Source: Flavobacteriia bacterium | GTDB taxonomy: Bacteria; Bacteroidota; Bacteroidia; Flavobacteriales; Weeksellaceae | DNA length: 37,117 nt | NCBI GenBank assembly: GCA_019455045.1 | Contig: JACFND010000024.1 | Location: forward strand, 1-37,117 | Direction: 5' to 3' | In this document: piece by piece, positions 1 to 8,474 of the stretch | How the letters are laid out: each line of letters starts with the position of its first letter | Numbering within the stretch: position 1 is the stretch's first letter | Notes under the pieces: model-generated | The model's database searches: none | What the model was told of the DNA's origin: nothing | What the model saw: only the letters and a program-made list of their open reading frames with translations | Position numbers and translations under genes: made by a program

Positions 1-323
1 TGAACCGAAATCAGCTGATCCATATAATTTTTTCTGGCTTTGTTCAATCCCGGCCACGGAATTTCCTGTTCCAAACCGACCTTCCAGACACCGTTTGGTT
101 CGATCGGGCTGAAATCTTCATTTTCAACAAACAATCCTGTTTTTTGAAATTCGACTGCTCCTTTTCTGTCTAATTCTGCCTTTTTGATTCTTGCCTCGTT
201 AATTGAATTTTGAAAATTCTCACTGACTGCAATTTCAATCAGTTCATCAACAGAAATCCTTTGCTGTGCATTGATAAATCCTGAAATCAAACAGACGAAA
301 ATTATTTTTATCAGATTTTTCAT
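1..323 (-). CDS. TolC-family outer membrane efflux protein (CzcC/CusC-like), 5' part only
   Basis: The first 107 residues of a protein running off the left edge. It starts with a Sec signal peptide (MKNLIKIIFVCLISGFINAQ) followed by a helical segment ending in EQEIPWPGLNKARKNY, a pattern seen in outer membrane factors of metal RND pumps (family knowledge: QEIPWPGK-like motif in CusC/CzcC relatives). Its ATG at 323-321 overlaps the TGA of the RND pump gene (ATGA, 4-base overlap), so the two are probably translationally coupled. Expected role: the outer membrane channel of the tripartite metal efflux complex. The periplasmic adaptor (CzcB-like) is not in the window and may follow beyond the edge. 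Confidence 0.75.
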   Translation of the reverse strand, partial: MKNLIKIIFVCLISGFINAQQRISVDELIEIAVSENFQNSINEARIKKAELDRKGAVEFQKTGLFVENEDFSPIEPNGVWKVGLEQEIPWPGLNKARKNYMDQLISV

Positions 324-3300
324 TTCTTTTCTTTTTTTGATGAATAAGTCAATTCATATAAAAGCGGAACCACAAACAATGTCAGAAAAGTGGCTGTGAT
401 CAGTCCGCCGATGACCACCGTTGCCAACGGTCTCTGCACTTCCGCACCTGCGCTTGTACTAATCGCCATCGGCAGAAATCCGAGTGAAGCAACCGAAGCG
501 GTCATCAGCACCGGCCGCATCCTGATATAAGTTGCTTTGATGACTCTTTGTCTCAAATCGACAATTCCTTCTTTTTTTAATTGATTGAAAGTGCCCATCA
601 GTACGATTCCGTTCAAAACCGCTACTCCAAACAATGCAATAAAACCGACTCCCGCCGAAATGCTGAACGGCATTCCTCTCAAATAAAGCGAAAATATTCC
701 GCCGATTGCAGCCATCGGAATTGCAGAATAAATCAGTACCGCCTGTTTGACAGAACGGAAGGTGAAAAACAGCAAAACGAAGATGATGGCCAGTGAAATC
801 GGGACCACCAGCATCAGTCTTGAAAGCGCTTTTTCAAGATTTTGAAACTGACCGCCATAAGTGACATAATAACCTTCGGGCAGCAGTTTTTGATTTGAAT
901 CAATTTTTTGTCTGATTTCTTCAATTACAGATTTCACATCACGATCTTCAACATTGAAACCGATGACCACATTTCGTTTTCCGTCTTCACGGCTGATCTG
1001 TGCCGGCCCGTCTTTGTACCGGACATCCGCCAATTGGGTCAGCGGAACCTGAATTCCGCTTCTTGTCGGAACAAACAGATTTCTGACATCATCAATCGAA
1101 GTTCTGTAAACAGAATCCAGACGAACAACCAGATCGAATCTTCGTTCGTCTTCATAAACCTGTGAAGCGGGTTTTCCGGCAAATGCAGTCGTGACCACAT
1201 CGTTGATGTCTTTGACGCTCACATTGTAATTCGCCATACGGTCGCGATTGTATTCGATTTGAATTTGAGGCAGCCCTGAAATTCTTTCGATCTGCGGTTC
1301 TGAAATTCCATTGACAGTTTGAATGATCGAATTGATTTTTTTGGCAGCAATTGAAAGCGAATCCAAATTTTCACCATAAATCTTTACCGCCACATCCTGA
1401 CGGACACCGGTCATCAATTCGTTGAAACGCATCTGAATCGGCTGTGATGCTTCAAAAAATACACCCGGAATAATCTCAAGTTCGGCCATCATTTTATCGG
1501 CCAGCTCATTATAACTCAAACCTGATTTCCATTCTTTGATCGGTTTCAGATTGATGATCAGATCGGTTGCTTCGGGCGGCATCGGATCAGTCGGAATTTC
1601 GGCAGAACCGGTTTGACCGACCACAGATTCGACTTCTGGAAAAGTTTTGATAATCCTTGATGCAAGCATCGAAGTTTCAATGCTCTGACTGAGTGAAGAA
1701 CCCTGCGGCAGTATGCAGTGAAATGCAAAATCACCTTCCTGAAGCTGTGGAATAAATTCACCGCCAAGTCTTGAAAACACAAAAAGCGACAATCCGAAAA
1801 CTGCAATTGTAACCGCCAGAACCGTCTTTTTAAAATTCAAAACTTTGACCAATAAAGGCTCATAAATCCGATGCAGTTTGTCAATCATTTTTTCGGACAA
1901 TGTTCTTTTGTGAGCATAAATTTTTGGCAGCACCAGTGCACTCATCATCGGAATATAGGTGACTGAAAGTATCAGTGCGCCCAAAATTGCAAATGACACG
2001 GTTTGAGCCATCGGTCTGAACATTTTTCCTTCGATTCCGGTCAGTGTGAGGATTGGAATATAAACGATCAAAATGATGATTTCGCCAAAAACAGCTGCGT
2101 TCATCATTTTTGAAGATTCCAGGAAAACCTGTTCATCCATTTGTTTTGAGGTCAGCCGAATTCCTTTGCTCTGAAGACTCAGTCTGAAAAGTACAGCTTC
2201 GACAATGATGACAGAACTGTCCACAATCAGACCGAAATCAATTGCACCCAGACTCATCAGATTGGCGCTGACACCAAACAGATTCATCATTCCCAAAGCA
2301 AAAAGCATTGACAGCGGAATGGCCGAAGCGACAATCAGTCCGGCTCTGAAATTTCCAAGAAACAATACCAAAACCAAAATGACGATCAGTGCACCTTCGA
2401 TCAGATTTTTTTCAACCGTCTGAATCGCACGGCTCACCAAATCAGCACGATCGGAATAGGCTTCTATGGTCAGATCTTTGGGCAAAGATTTTTGAATAAC
2501 AGCAATTCTTTCCTTTATGTTTTTAACCACCTGCGCACTGTTTTCACCTTTGAGCATCATCACGATACCGCCGACTGCTTCACGTTCTCCGTTCCAGGTC
2601 AGTGCACCGTAGCGGACTGCACTTCCGATTCTGACATCAGCCACATCACGGATCAAAATCGGAATTCCGTTCGGATTGTTCCGGATTGAAATCTTTCCGA
2701 TATCATCAATCGATTTGACCATTCCTTCACCACGGATGAAATAGAGATTTGATTGTCTTTCGATATAGGCACCACCGGTATTTTCATTGTTTTCACAGAG
2801 TGCATCAAATACTTCCGAAATTGAAATATCCATCGATCTGAGCCGGTTCGGATCGACTGCAACTTCATATTCTTTGAGTTTTCCGCCAAAACTGTTGACT
2901 TCGACCACACCCTTTGTACCGTACAACTGACGCGCAATGATCCAATCCTGAATCGTTCTGAGTTCGGTGGCGGAATATTTATTTTCGGCACCTTCGGCCG
3001 GATGAAGCACATATTTGTAAACTTCGCCCAAACCGGTGCTCACAGGCGCAAGTTCGGGTTTTCCTTTTCCTTCGGGAATCAGTTCCTGAGCTTCGTTTAA
3101 TTGTTGTGAAACCAGCTGTCTTGCAAAATAAATATCGACATCCTCATCAAAAACCACAGTAATCACAGACAGACCAAATCTTGAAATCGACCGCATTTCT
3201 TCCACATCAGGAAGATTGGCAAGCGACTGTTCGATCGGCATGGTGATAAACTGTTCGACTTCCTGGGTTGCAAACGAAGGCGAATTGGTGATGATCTGCA

Positions 3301-3439
3301 CCTGATTGTTGGTGATGTCGGGCACCGCATCGATCGGCAGACGGCCCGCACTCCAAAAACCCCAAACGGCAAGCGCAAGTGTAAATACACCTATAATGAA
3401 CTTATTCCTTATGCTGAATAAGATGATTTTGTTTAACAT
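320..3439 (-). CDS. czcA: CzcA/CusA-family heavy-metal efflux RND transporter
   Basis: The 1039-residue product has the normal length for heavy-metal RND pumps and keeps the family start (one TM helix, then a DAVPDITNNQVQI segment), two large periplasmic loops and TM bundles near residues 340-530 and 860-1030. TM4 carries D401-F-G, D407 and E414 (DFGLIVDSSVIIVE), with the D-x5-D-x6-E spacing of the divalent-cation (Co/Zn/Cd, CzcA) branch rather than the Cu/Ag branch; this substrate call is inference from the motif. It exports cations from the periplasm or cytoplasm using the proton gradient. It sits 69 bp downstream of the DUF6660 gene and overlaps the TolC-like gene by 4 bases, forming one minus-strand operon. 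Confidence 0.95.
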   Translation of the reverse strand: MLNKIILFSIRNKFIIGVFTLALAVWGFWSAGRLPIDAVPDITNNQVQIITNSPSFATQEVEQFITMPIEQSLANLPDVEEMRSISRFGLSVITVVFDEDVDIYFARQLVSQQLNEAQELIPEGKGKPELAPVSTGLGEVYKYVLHPAEGAENKYSATELRTIQDWIIARQLYGTKGVVEVNSFGGKLKEYEVAVDPNRLRSMDISISEVFDALCENNENTGGAYIERQSNLYFIRGEGMVKSIDDIGKISIRNNPNGIPILIRDVADVRIGSAVRYGALTWNGEREAVGGIVMMLKGENSAQVVKNIKERIAVIQKSLPKDLTIEAYSDRADLVSRAIQTVEKNLIEGALIVILVLVLFLGNFRAGLIVASAIPLSMLFALGMMNLFGVSANLMSLGAIDFGLIVDSSVIIVEAVLFRLSLQSKGIRLTSKQMDEQVFLESSKMMNAAVFGEIIILIVYIPILTLTGIEGKMFRPMAQTVSFAILGALILSVTYIPMMSALVLPKIYAHKRTLSEKMIDKLHRIYEPLLVKVLNFKKTVLAVTIAVFGLSLFVFSRLGGEFIPQLQEGDFAFHCILPQGSSLSQSIETSMLASRIIKTFPEVESVVGQTGSAEIPTDPMPPEATDLIINLKPIKEWKSGLSYNELADKMMAELEIIPGVFFEASQPIQMRFNELMTGVRQDVAVKIYGENLDSLSIAAKKINSIIQTVNGISEPQIERISGLPQIQIEYNRDRMANYNVSVKDINDVVTTAFAGKPASQVYEDERRFDLVVRLDSVYRTSIDDVRNLFVPTRSGIQVPLTQLADVRYKDGPAQISREDGKRNVVIGFNVEDRDVKSVIEEIRQKIDSNQKLLPEGYYVTYGGQFQNLEKALSRLMLVVPISLAIIFVLLFFTFRSVKQAVLIYSAIPMAAIGGIFSLYLRGMPFSISAGVGFIALFGVAVLNGIVLMGTFNQLKKEGIVDLRQRVIKATYIRMRPVLMTASVASLGFLPMAISTSAGAEVQRPLATVVIGGLITATFLTLFVVPLLYELTYSSKKEKK

Positions 3440-3508
3440 TTGATTTTATTTGATGAATAAATAGAAACTTACAGCATCGGTCAGAAGCTGTAATTTAATT
3501 GGGTTTCA

Positions 3509-3823
3509 TCAAATAATTTTGGGCGGTTCCCAGATGGAATAAAAGATATCTGAAGGAAAACTCGGTTTGAGCAGATTTTCTTCAGAAGAATAAACTTCGT
3601 AAGTTTTGAATTCAAAATCAGCTTCGCCTTCAATCTGAGCCACTATGGTTCCGCAGCAGCTGCAGACACAAAGCGGCGAACAGAAATCGGAATGATGCTG
3701 ATGATGATCGCTGCCCTGATGAAAACTGATTTGCTGAGATTGGGTCACAGAATTACTGTCGGCGCAGGGCACAAAGCTCAATGCCAAAATGATAACAGAC
3801 ATTATGACCGACAGAATTCTCAT
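3509..3823 (-). CDS. DUF6660-type His/Cys-rich small secreted protein
   Basis: A 104-residue protein with an N-terminal signal/anchor (MRILSVIMSVIILALSFVPC), then a metal-ligand-rich stretch DHHQHHSDFCSPLCVCSCC around residues 40-58, and a C-terminus ending SIWEPPKII. I recognise this as the DUF6660 type of Bacteroidota that precedes heavy-metal RND operons; the number is from memory. Histidine and cysteine density suggests periplasmic metal binding or sensing, which is inference. The ATG at 3823 is chosen over an in-frame TTG one codon upstream. A TATATTTG box lies only 5 bases before the ATG, so the operon mRNA may be leaderless. Confidence 0.75.
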   Translation of the reverse strand: MRILSVIMSVIILALSFVPCADSNSVTQSQQISFHQGSDHHQHHSDFCSPLCVCSCCGTIVAQIEGEADFEFKTYEVYSSEENLLKPSFPSDIFYSIWEPPKII

Positions 3824-3828
3824 CAATG

Positions 3829-3836
3829 CAAATATA
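3829..3836 (-). promoter_or_regulatory. -7 box of the metal-efflux operon promoter
   Basis: TATATTTG on the minus strand matches the Bacteroidota -7 consensus TAnnTTTG. It ends 5 bases before the ATG of the DUF6660 gene. A TTTTG in the T-tract of the preceding terminator is 15 bp upstream, shorter than the usual spacing, so the -33 element is uncertain. Confidence 0.45.
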
Positions 3837-3852
3837 GAAAAGTTTTGATTTC

Positions 3853-3882
3853 AAAAAATGCCGGACTTTTCGGCCCGGCATT
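3853..3882 (-). terminator. Rho-independent terminator after the SPFH gene
   Basis: Perfect 8-bp inverted repeat (AATGCCGG at 3857-3864 with CCGGCATT at 3875-3882, 10-base loop). Read on the minus strand it is followed at once by six T residues. It lies 10 bases past the SPFH stop codon and separates that gene from the metal operon. Confidence 0.85.
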
Positions 3883-3892
3883 CATTTGATTA

Positions 3893-4819
3893 TCACTTTG
3901 AATCTTTCTTTAAATCTTCACCCGCTTTGCTCGCAGCGACAAATGAAGTCACCATATTGTTGAGCATATCGCCGGCTGCATGCGGTGAATTGGGCAGCAG
4001 TATCAGATTTGATTTGTTTAGCGTACCCATCGCCTGAAGCGTGTCATAGTGCTGGGTTACAACGATCAGCGCAGAAGCTTCCTGAGAATTGATTCCGACT
4101 TTGTTCAGCACATTTACAGAATCTTCAAGTCCTCTTGCAATCTCTCTTCTCTGATCTGCAATACCCTGACCCTGAAGCCTTTTACTTTCAGCTTCGGCTT
4201 TTGCTTTTTCAACGATCAGAATTCTTTGTGCATCACCTTCATATTGTGCTGCAACTTTTTCACGTTCAGAAGCGTTGATTCGGTTCATCGCGTGTTTCAC
4301 CTGTTCATCCGGATCGATATCAGTCACCAGTGTTTTGATGATGTCATAGCCGTAATCGTTCATCGCATCCTGCAATTCACCTTTTACAGCAATCGCAATA
4401 TCATCTTTCTTTTCAAACACATCGTCGAGTCTCAGTTTCGGAACCTCCGCCCTAACCACGTCAAAAACATAAGAAGTAATCTGTGCATACGGATTGTCGA
4501 GTCTGTAAAAAGCATCATAAACTTTATCCTTGATGACCACATACTGAACAGAAACTTTCAGTTTTACAAACACATCATCCTTGGTTTTGGTTTCCACCAC
4601 CACATCCAGTTGCTGTACTTTGAGTGAAAGTTTTCCCGCTACACGATCCACAAACGGAACCTTCAGCTGAAAACCGGCATGTCTGACGCTTTGAAATTTA
4701 CCAAAACGTTCGACTATAAACGCGGTCTGCTGCTTGACGATAAAGAAAAAACCAATTCCGCTTAAGACCATTACCGCCAGAGCGATATAAATCAAATACA
4801 TTAAAAAATTGAAATCCAT
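3893..4819 (-). CDS. SPFH/band 7 (stomatin/prohibitin-like) membrane protein
   Basis: The 308-residue protein has one N-terminal TM helix (residues about 6-27) followed by an SPFH domain (VERFGKFQSVRHAGFQLKVP; VQQLDVVVETKTKDDVFVKL), a long helical stretch rich in Glu/Ala/Lys (about 180-230), and a hydrophobic C-terminal part. This is the layout of the QmcA/stomatin group, which oligomerises at membranes and is tied to protease control or membrane microdomains. No NfeD-type partner gene is next to it. It is 20 bp downstream of the DUF59 gene, so the two may be co-transcribed. The family is certain; the cellular role is not. Confidence 0.9.
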   Translation of the reverse strand: MDFNFLMYLIYIALAVMVLSGIGFFFIVKQQTAFIVERFGKFQSVRHAGFQLKVPFVDRVAGKLSLKVQQLDVVVETKTKDDVFVKLKVSVQYVVIKDKVYDAFYRLDNPYAQITSYVFDVVRAEVPKLRLDDVFEKKDDIAIAVKGELQDAMNDYGYDIIKTLVTDIDPDEQVKHAMNRINASEREKVAAQYEGDAQRILIVEKAKAEAESKRLQGQGIADQRREIARGLEDSVNVLNKVGINSQEASALIVVTQHYDTLQAMGTLNKSNLILLPNSPHAAGDMLNNMVTSFVAASKAGEDLKKDSK

Positions 4820-4839
4820 AGTAGTTAAATGTTATAATT

Positions 4840-5166
4840 TTATAAAAATCCGAGGTCAAATTTTGCTTCCTCGCTCATCATGTCTCTGTCCCAGGGCGGT
4901 TCAAAAGTCAGTATCACTTCTGCTTCCGATACATCCTTCACGCTTGCCACATTTTCCTTCACCTCAAGCGGCAGACTCTCTGCCACCGGACAGTTCGGCG
5001 TAGTCAGCGTCATGGTTACGGTTACCTTTCCGTCTTCGTTGATCACTGCGTCATAAATCAGTCCCAGCTCATAAATATCAACCGGGATTTCGGGGTCGTA
5101 TATCGATTTGAAAACATCGACGAGCTCTTCTCCGATTTCGTCAATTCTTTCCTGTGTTAACGGCAT
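4840..5166 (-). CDS. sufT: DUF59/MIP18-family Fe-S cluster assembly factor (SufT-like)
   Basis: The 108-residue single-domain protein shows the DUF59 signatures DPEIPVDIYELGLIYD (residues about 24-39) and TTPNCPVAESLP (about 54-65), including the conserved cysteine in TPNCP, and an EPPWDRDMMSEEAK segment near the end. The length is typical. Family knowledge: SufT/MIP18 proteins help mature Fe-S proteins. In Bacteroidota this gene often follows the suf operon, but no other suf gene is visible here. A TAATTTTG box lies about 29 bases before the ATG, so it probably has its own promoter shared with the SPFH gene. Confidence 0.85.
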   Translation of the reverse strand: MPLTQERIDEIGEELVDVFKSIYDPEIPVDIYELGLIYDAVINEDGKVTVTMTLTTPNCPVAESLPLEVKENVASVKDVSEAEVILTFEPPWDRDMMSEEAKFDLGFL

Positions 5167-5194
5167 TGTTTTATAATTTTTATTTAGAATGATG

Positions 5195-5202
5195 CAAAAT
5201 TA
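5195..5202 (-). promoter_or_regulatory. -7 box upstream of the sufT-like gene
   Basis: TAATTTTG on the minus strand, a full match to TAnnTTTG, ending 28 bases before the ATG at 5166. No clear TTTG is seen at the -33 distance. Confidence 0.45.
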
Positions 5203-5303
5203 CGATAAAAAATATTAGCAATAGCTATCATAAATCTTGGTCAATCATCACAAAATGGCATGAATTAAATCAAAAAAAGAAAATGAGCGGTTTTATTTTT
5301 TTC

Positions 5304-5311
5304 TAATTTTG
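5304..5311 (+). promoter_or_regulatory. -7 box upstream of the T9SS cargo gene
   Basis: TAATTTTG matches TAnnTTTG and ends 23 bases before the ATG at 5335. The -33 region is an AT-rich run with no TTTG. Confidence 0.4.
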
Positions 5312-5334
5312 AACAACTTAAAGATTCAGTACAA

Positions 5335-6585
5335 ATGAAAAAACAATTTCTCCTTTTGATCATACTGCCGTTTATTTCAATCAATATTTCGGCCCAAACC
5401 TGGGAAGAACTCGATATTCCAAACGAAGGAACGCGATATGACGATATATTCTTTTTGAATGAAAACCTCGGCTGGGCTGCAAACGGCTGGGGTTACAAAA
5501 CCTATAAAACCACCGACGGCGGAGACAGCTGGTCGCTGATTTTTGAAACCCCCGATGAATACCAGCGGAATATTGAATTTCTGAATGAAAACATCGGATT
5601 TCTGGGTACGCTGACCGAGAATTTTTACAAAACCACTGATGGCGGTACCACCTGGGAAGCATTGAATATTCCGGGTGTGCAGGCAATCTGCGGAATGGAT
5701 GCGGTGGGTGACCATACGATCTACGGCTGCGGCGCTTATTTTCAGCCTGCCTATATCATCAAATCCACCGACAGCGGCGAGACCTGGCAATTTATCGATA
5801 TGACGCCCTGGGCAGATGCGCTGGTCGAAGTTCTTTTTGAAGATGAGATGAACGGATATGCGGCGGGGTCAAATCCAAACGGCGGAGTGGTACTGAAAAC
5901 CACTGACGGCGGTCAGACCTGGACAGAACTTTACAATTCAAATATTCCGGGCGAAATGGTCTGGAAACTTCAGGTTTTGTTTACAAATTCAGATGTGATT
6001 TTCGGTTCGGTTCAATCTTTTGAACCGCTGAACGGAAAACTGATCAAATCAACCGATCGCGGACAGAGCTGGGTTTCGAGAGAAGTTCCGGATTCCTATA
6101 TTCAGGCAGTCGGATTTATCACCGAAGACCACGGCTGGATGGGCGGACATTACAGCGGTTTTCTTGAAACTTTTGATGCGGGTCAGACCTGGCACGACAC
6201 AGGTTTTGGCTATTCGCTGAACCGGTTTCAGTTCTTTAATTCAAATCTTGCTTTTTGTTCGGGCACTTCGGTTTACAAATACACAGATCATCTTTCGACA
6301 AATGATTATACAGCGGTCGAAAGAGAAGATCTCGGCATCAAGGTTTTTCCAAATCCGGTTCAGGGTGATTTTGTTAATGTCAGCATTGATTTCAAAAAGA
6401 AAGATCATATGGTGGTGACTCTTTTTGACGAGTCGGGCAGAAAGATCGAACAGCTGCTCAGAGAAACGATCAGCTCGGTCGGTGAAAAGAATTACAAATT
6501 CAAATTACCCCAAAAACCCGGAATTTATTTTCTGACTTTTCATTATGATCTTGGTTATCAGTCAGCAAAAATCATTAAAAAATAA
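5335..6585 (+). CDS. Secreted T9SS cargo with YCF48/BNR-like repeats
   Basis: A 416-residue secreted protein: signal peptide (first about 20 residues, ending ISAQ), then about six repeats with the TTDGGDSW / KTTDGGTTWE / KSTDSGETWQ motif typical of YCF48/sialidase-type beta-propellers (residues about 25-320), and a C-terminal T9SS type A sorting tail beginning KVFPNPVQGDF and ending in GIYFLTFHYDLGYQSAKIIKK-type strands. It should be exported across the outer membrane by the T9SS and either released or anchored. No catalytic motif is seen; adhesion or assembly is only a guess. Its stop codon directly abuts the dxs stop codon on the other strand. Confidence 0.9.
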   Translation: MKKQFLLLIILPFISINISAQTWEELDIPNEGTRYDDIFFLNENLGWAANGWGYKTYKTTDGGDSWSLIFETPDEYQRNIEFLNENIGFLGTLTENFYKTTDGGTTWEALNIPGVQAICGMDAVGDHTIYGCGAYFQPAYIIKSTDSGETWQFIDMTPWADALVEVLFEDEMNGYAAGSNPNGGVVLKTTDGGQTWTELYNSNIPGEMVWKLQVLFTNSDVIFGSVQSFEPLNGKLIKSTDRGQSWVSREVPDSYIQAVGFITEDHGWMGGHYSGFLETFDAGQTWHDTGFGYSLNRFQFFNSNLAFCSGTSVYKYTDHLSTNDYTAVEREDLGIKVFPNPVQGDFVNVSIDFKKKDHMVVTLFDESGRKIEQLLRETISSVGEKNYKFKLPQKPGIYFLTFHYDLGYQSAKIIKK

Positions 6586-8346
6586 TCAGAGAGAAGTCAG
6601 CAGATTCAGTATTGATTTTTCATCCAGACCGATCAGCTTTTCAAGCTCGTCAACGCTTGCATGCGGAATAAATCGGTCGGGATAACCGTTTCTGATGATT
6701 TTTCCTGTAAAACCGCTTTGTGAAGCATATTCAAGAACCGAATCACCAAATCCGCCGTTCAAAACGCCGTCTTCAAATGTCAGTACGGTTTCGTTTTCAT
6801 TAAATATTTTGTCGAGCAAATCGGTGTCGATCGGTTTGCAGAACAGAAATTTATAATGTCCGAATTTTTGTTTGATTTCTTCGGCTAATTCATTGGAATC
6901 CAGAATTTTTTTGATCCGGTTTCCAATTTTCCCAAAACTTAAAATCGCAATTCCTTTTCCTTTTTTCAATTCTTCTGCTTTTCCGATTTCCAATTTTTTA
7001 AACGGCTGATCGGGCAGCTGATGTTTTGCTGTATTTCCTCTTGGAAAACGAATCGAAAAAGGAGAATCTGAAAATTGTGCGGTATAGAGAAGATTCTGAA
7101 AATCAATTTCATCCATAGGCGCAGAAACGATCATATTCGGAATGCTTCTCAAAAATGAAATATCAAAATAACCGTGATGGGTCGCACCGTCTGTTCCGAC
7201 AATTCCGGCACGGTCGATACAAAAAACGACCGGCAGCTCCTGCAAAGCCACATCATGAATTAACTGATCATAAGCTCTTTGCAGAAAAGTCGAATAGACG
7301 GTACAATAAGGAATCATTTGCTGAGCCGACAGTCCTGCCGAAAAAGTTACGGCGTGCTGTTCTGCAATTCCGACATCAAAAACCCTTTCGGGAAATTTTT
7401 TATGAACTTCGGTCAGATGACTTCCGGTCAGCATGGCGGGCGTTACCGCAACAATCTTTTGATTTTCTGACATCAATCGATTCATCGTATTTCCAAACAC
7501 CTGCTGATAACTGATTTCAGGATTTGGTTTTGATGTAATTTCACCGGTTTCTTTGTTAAAAATTCCGGGCGAATGCCAGCGTACCTGATCAGCTTCTGCG
7601 GTCGGATAACCTTTTCCCTTGACCGTTTTTATATGCAGTAATTTTGGTTTTTTGATTTGATCCATTTCATCAAAAGCAGCAAAAAGCGAATCAAAATCAT
7701 GACCGTCAATCACTCCTTTGTAATAAATTCCAAAATCCTCAAAAATCGAATGTTTCTGACCGTTGACCAGCTGAAAAAAATGTTCTTTCATCGCACCAAC
7801 AGATGGATCTATTCCGATCGAATTGTCATTTAAAATAATCAGCACATCCAAATCTGTACTGCCCAAATGATTCAAAGCTTCCATCGCCATACCCGAAGTA
7901 ATCGATGCATCGCCGATCACTGCAATATGCCGGTTGGTCTTCGAATTCAGCCGGTCTGCAACCGCCATTCCGGTGATTGCCGAAATTGAAGTTGATGAAT
8001 GACCCGTTCCAAAAACATCATATTCGCTTTCTGAACGAACCGGAAAACCAGAAATCCCGTTCAGCTGTCTGAGCGTGTCAAACTGATTTTTTCTTCCGGT
8101 GAGTATCTTGTGCGGATAACACTGATGACCCACATCCCAAATCAGCAGATCTTCGGGCGTATGGTAATGATAATGAAGCGCAACCGTCAGTTCAACCACA
8201 CCCAATCCGGCGCCGAGATGACCCGGTTTTACGGACAAAGTTTCGAGTATAAATTCCCTGATTTCATGCGAAAGAACAGGAAGTTCTTCCTTGTTTAATT
8301 TTCGCAAATCTTTTGGATAATCAATGTTTTTTAAAAGCGATTTCAT
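6586..8346 (-). CDS. dxs: 1-deoxy-D-xylulose-5-phosphate synthase
   Basis: A 586-residue TPP enzyme making DXP from pyruvate and glyceraldehyde 3-phosphate, the first step of the MEP isoprenoid pathway. Visible are the N-terminal WDVGHQCYPHKILTGR segment, GTGHSSTSIS, the TPP/Mg motif GDASITSGMAMEALN (about residues 143-157), the catalytic-glutamate segment DVGIAEQHAVTFSAGLS and the DRAGIVGTDGATHHG stretch of the pyrimidine domain, then a transketolase C-terminal domain. It is somewhat shorter than the usual 620-640 residues, but no domain is missing. It is monocistronic, with TAATTTTG ending 7 bases before the ATG, which predicts a very short 5' leader. Confidence 0.95.
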   Translation of the reverse strand: MKSLLKNIDYPKDLRKLNKEELPVLSHEIREFILETLSVKPGHLGAGLGVVELTVALHYHYHTPEDLLIWDVGHQCYPHKILTGRKNQFDTLRQLNGISGFPVRSESEYDVFGTGHSSTSISAITGMAVADRLNSKTNRHIAVIGDASITSGMAMEALNHLGSTDLDVLIILNDNSIGIDPSVGAMKEHFFQLVNGQKHSIFEDFGIYYKGVIDGHDFDSLFAAFDEMDQIKKPKLLHIKTVKGKGYPTAEADQVRWHSPGIFNKETGEITSKPNPEISYQQVFGNTMNRLMSENQKIVAVTPAMLTGSHLTEVHKKFPERVFDVGIAEQHAVTFSAGLSAQQMIPYCTVYSTFLQRAYDQLIHDVALQELPVVFCIDRAGIVGTDGATHHGYFDISFLRSIPNMIVSAPMDEIDFQNLLYTAQFSDSPFSIRFPRGNTAKHQLPDQPFKKLEIGKAEELKKGKGIAILSFGKIGNRIKKILDSNELAEEIKQKFGHYKFLFCKPIDTDLLDKIFNENETVLTFEDGVLNGGFGDSVLEYASQSGFTGKIIRNGYPDRFIPHASVDELEKLIGLDEKSILNLLTSL

Positions 8347-8353
8347 CAGACAG

Positions 8354-8361
8354 CAAAATTA
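8354..8361 (-). promoter_or_regulatory. -7 box of dxs
   Basis: TAATTTTG on the minus strand, with seven bases between its final G and the dxs ATG. The predicted transcription start falls within about 4 bases of the start codon. No TTTG is seen at the -33 position. Confidence 0.45.
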
Positions 8362-8445
8362 ATCAAATCAAAGATGAAAGCCTGATTTATTTTGGACGTA
8401 TTGATGAATGGATGGCAATGAAACAGCCGATGAAATTATTTTATG

Positions 8446-8453
8446 TAATTTTG
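8446..8453 (+). promoter_or_regulatory. -7 box upstream of the DUF3109 gene cluster
   Basis: TAATTTTG matches TAnnTTTG and ends 21 bases before the ATG at 8475. It is the likely promoter for the three closely packed genes that follow. Confidence 0.4.
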
Positions 8454-8474
8454 TTTGGCAAAAAATAAAACAAA

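Noticed and set aside
4049..4627. 192-codon plus-strand ORF
   Set aside because: Antisense to the SPFH gene; its product has no family features and follows the codon pattern of the other strand.
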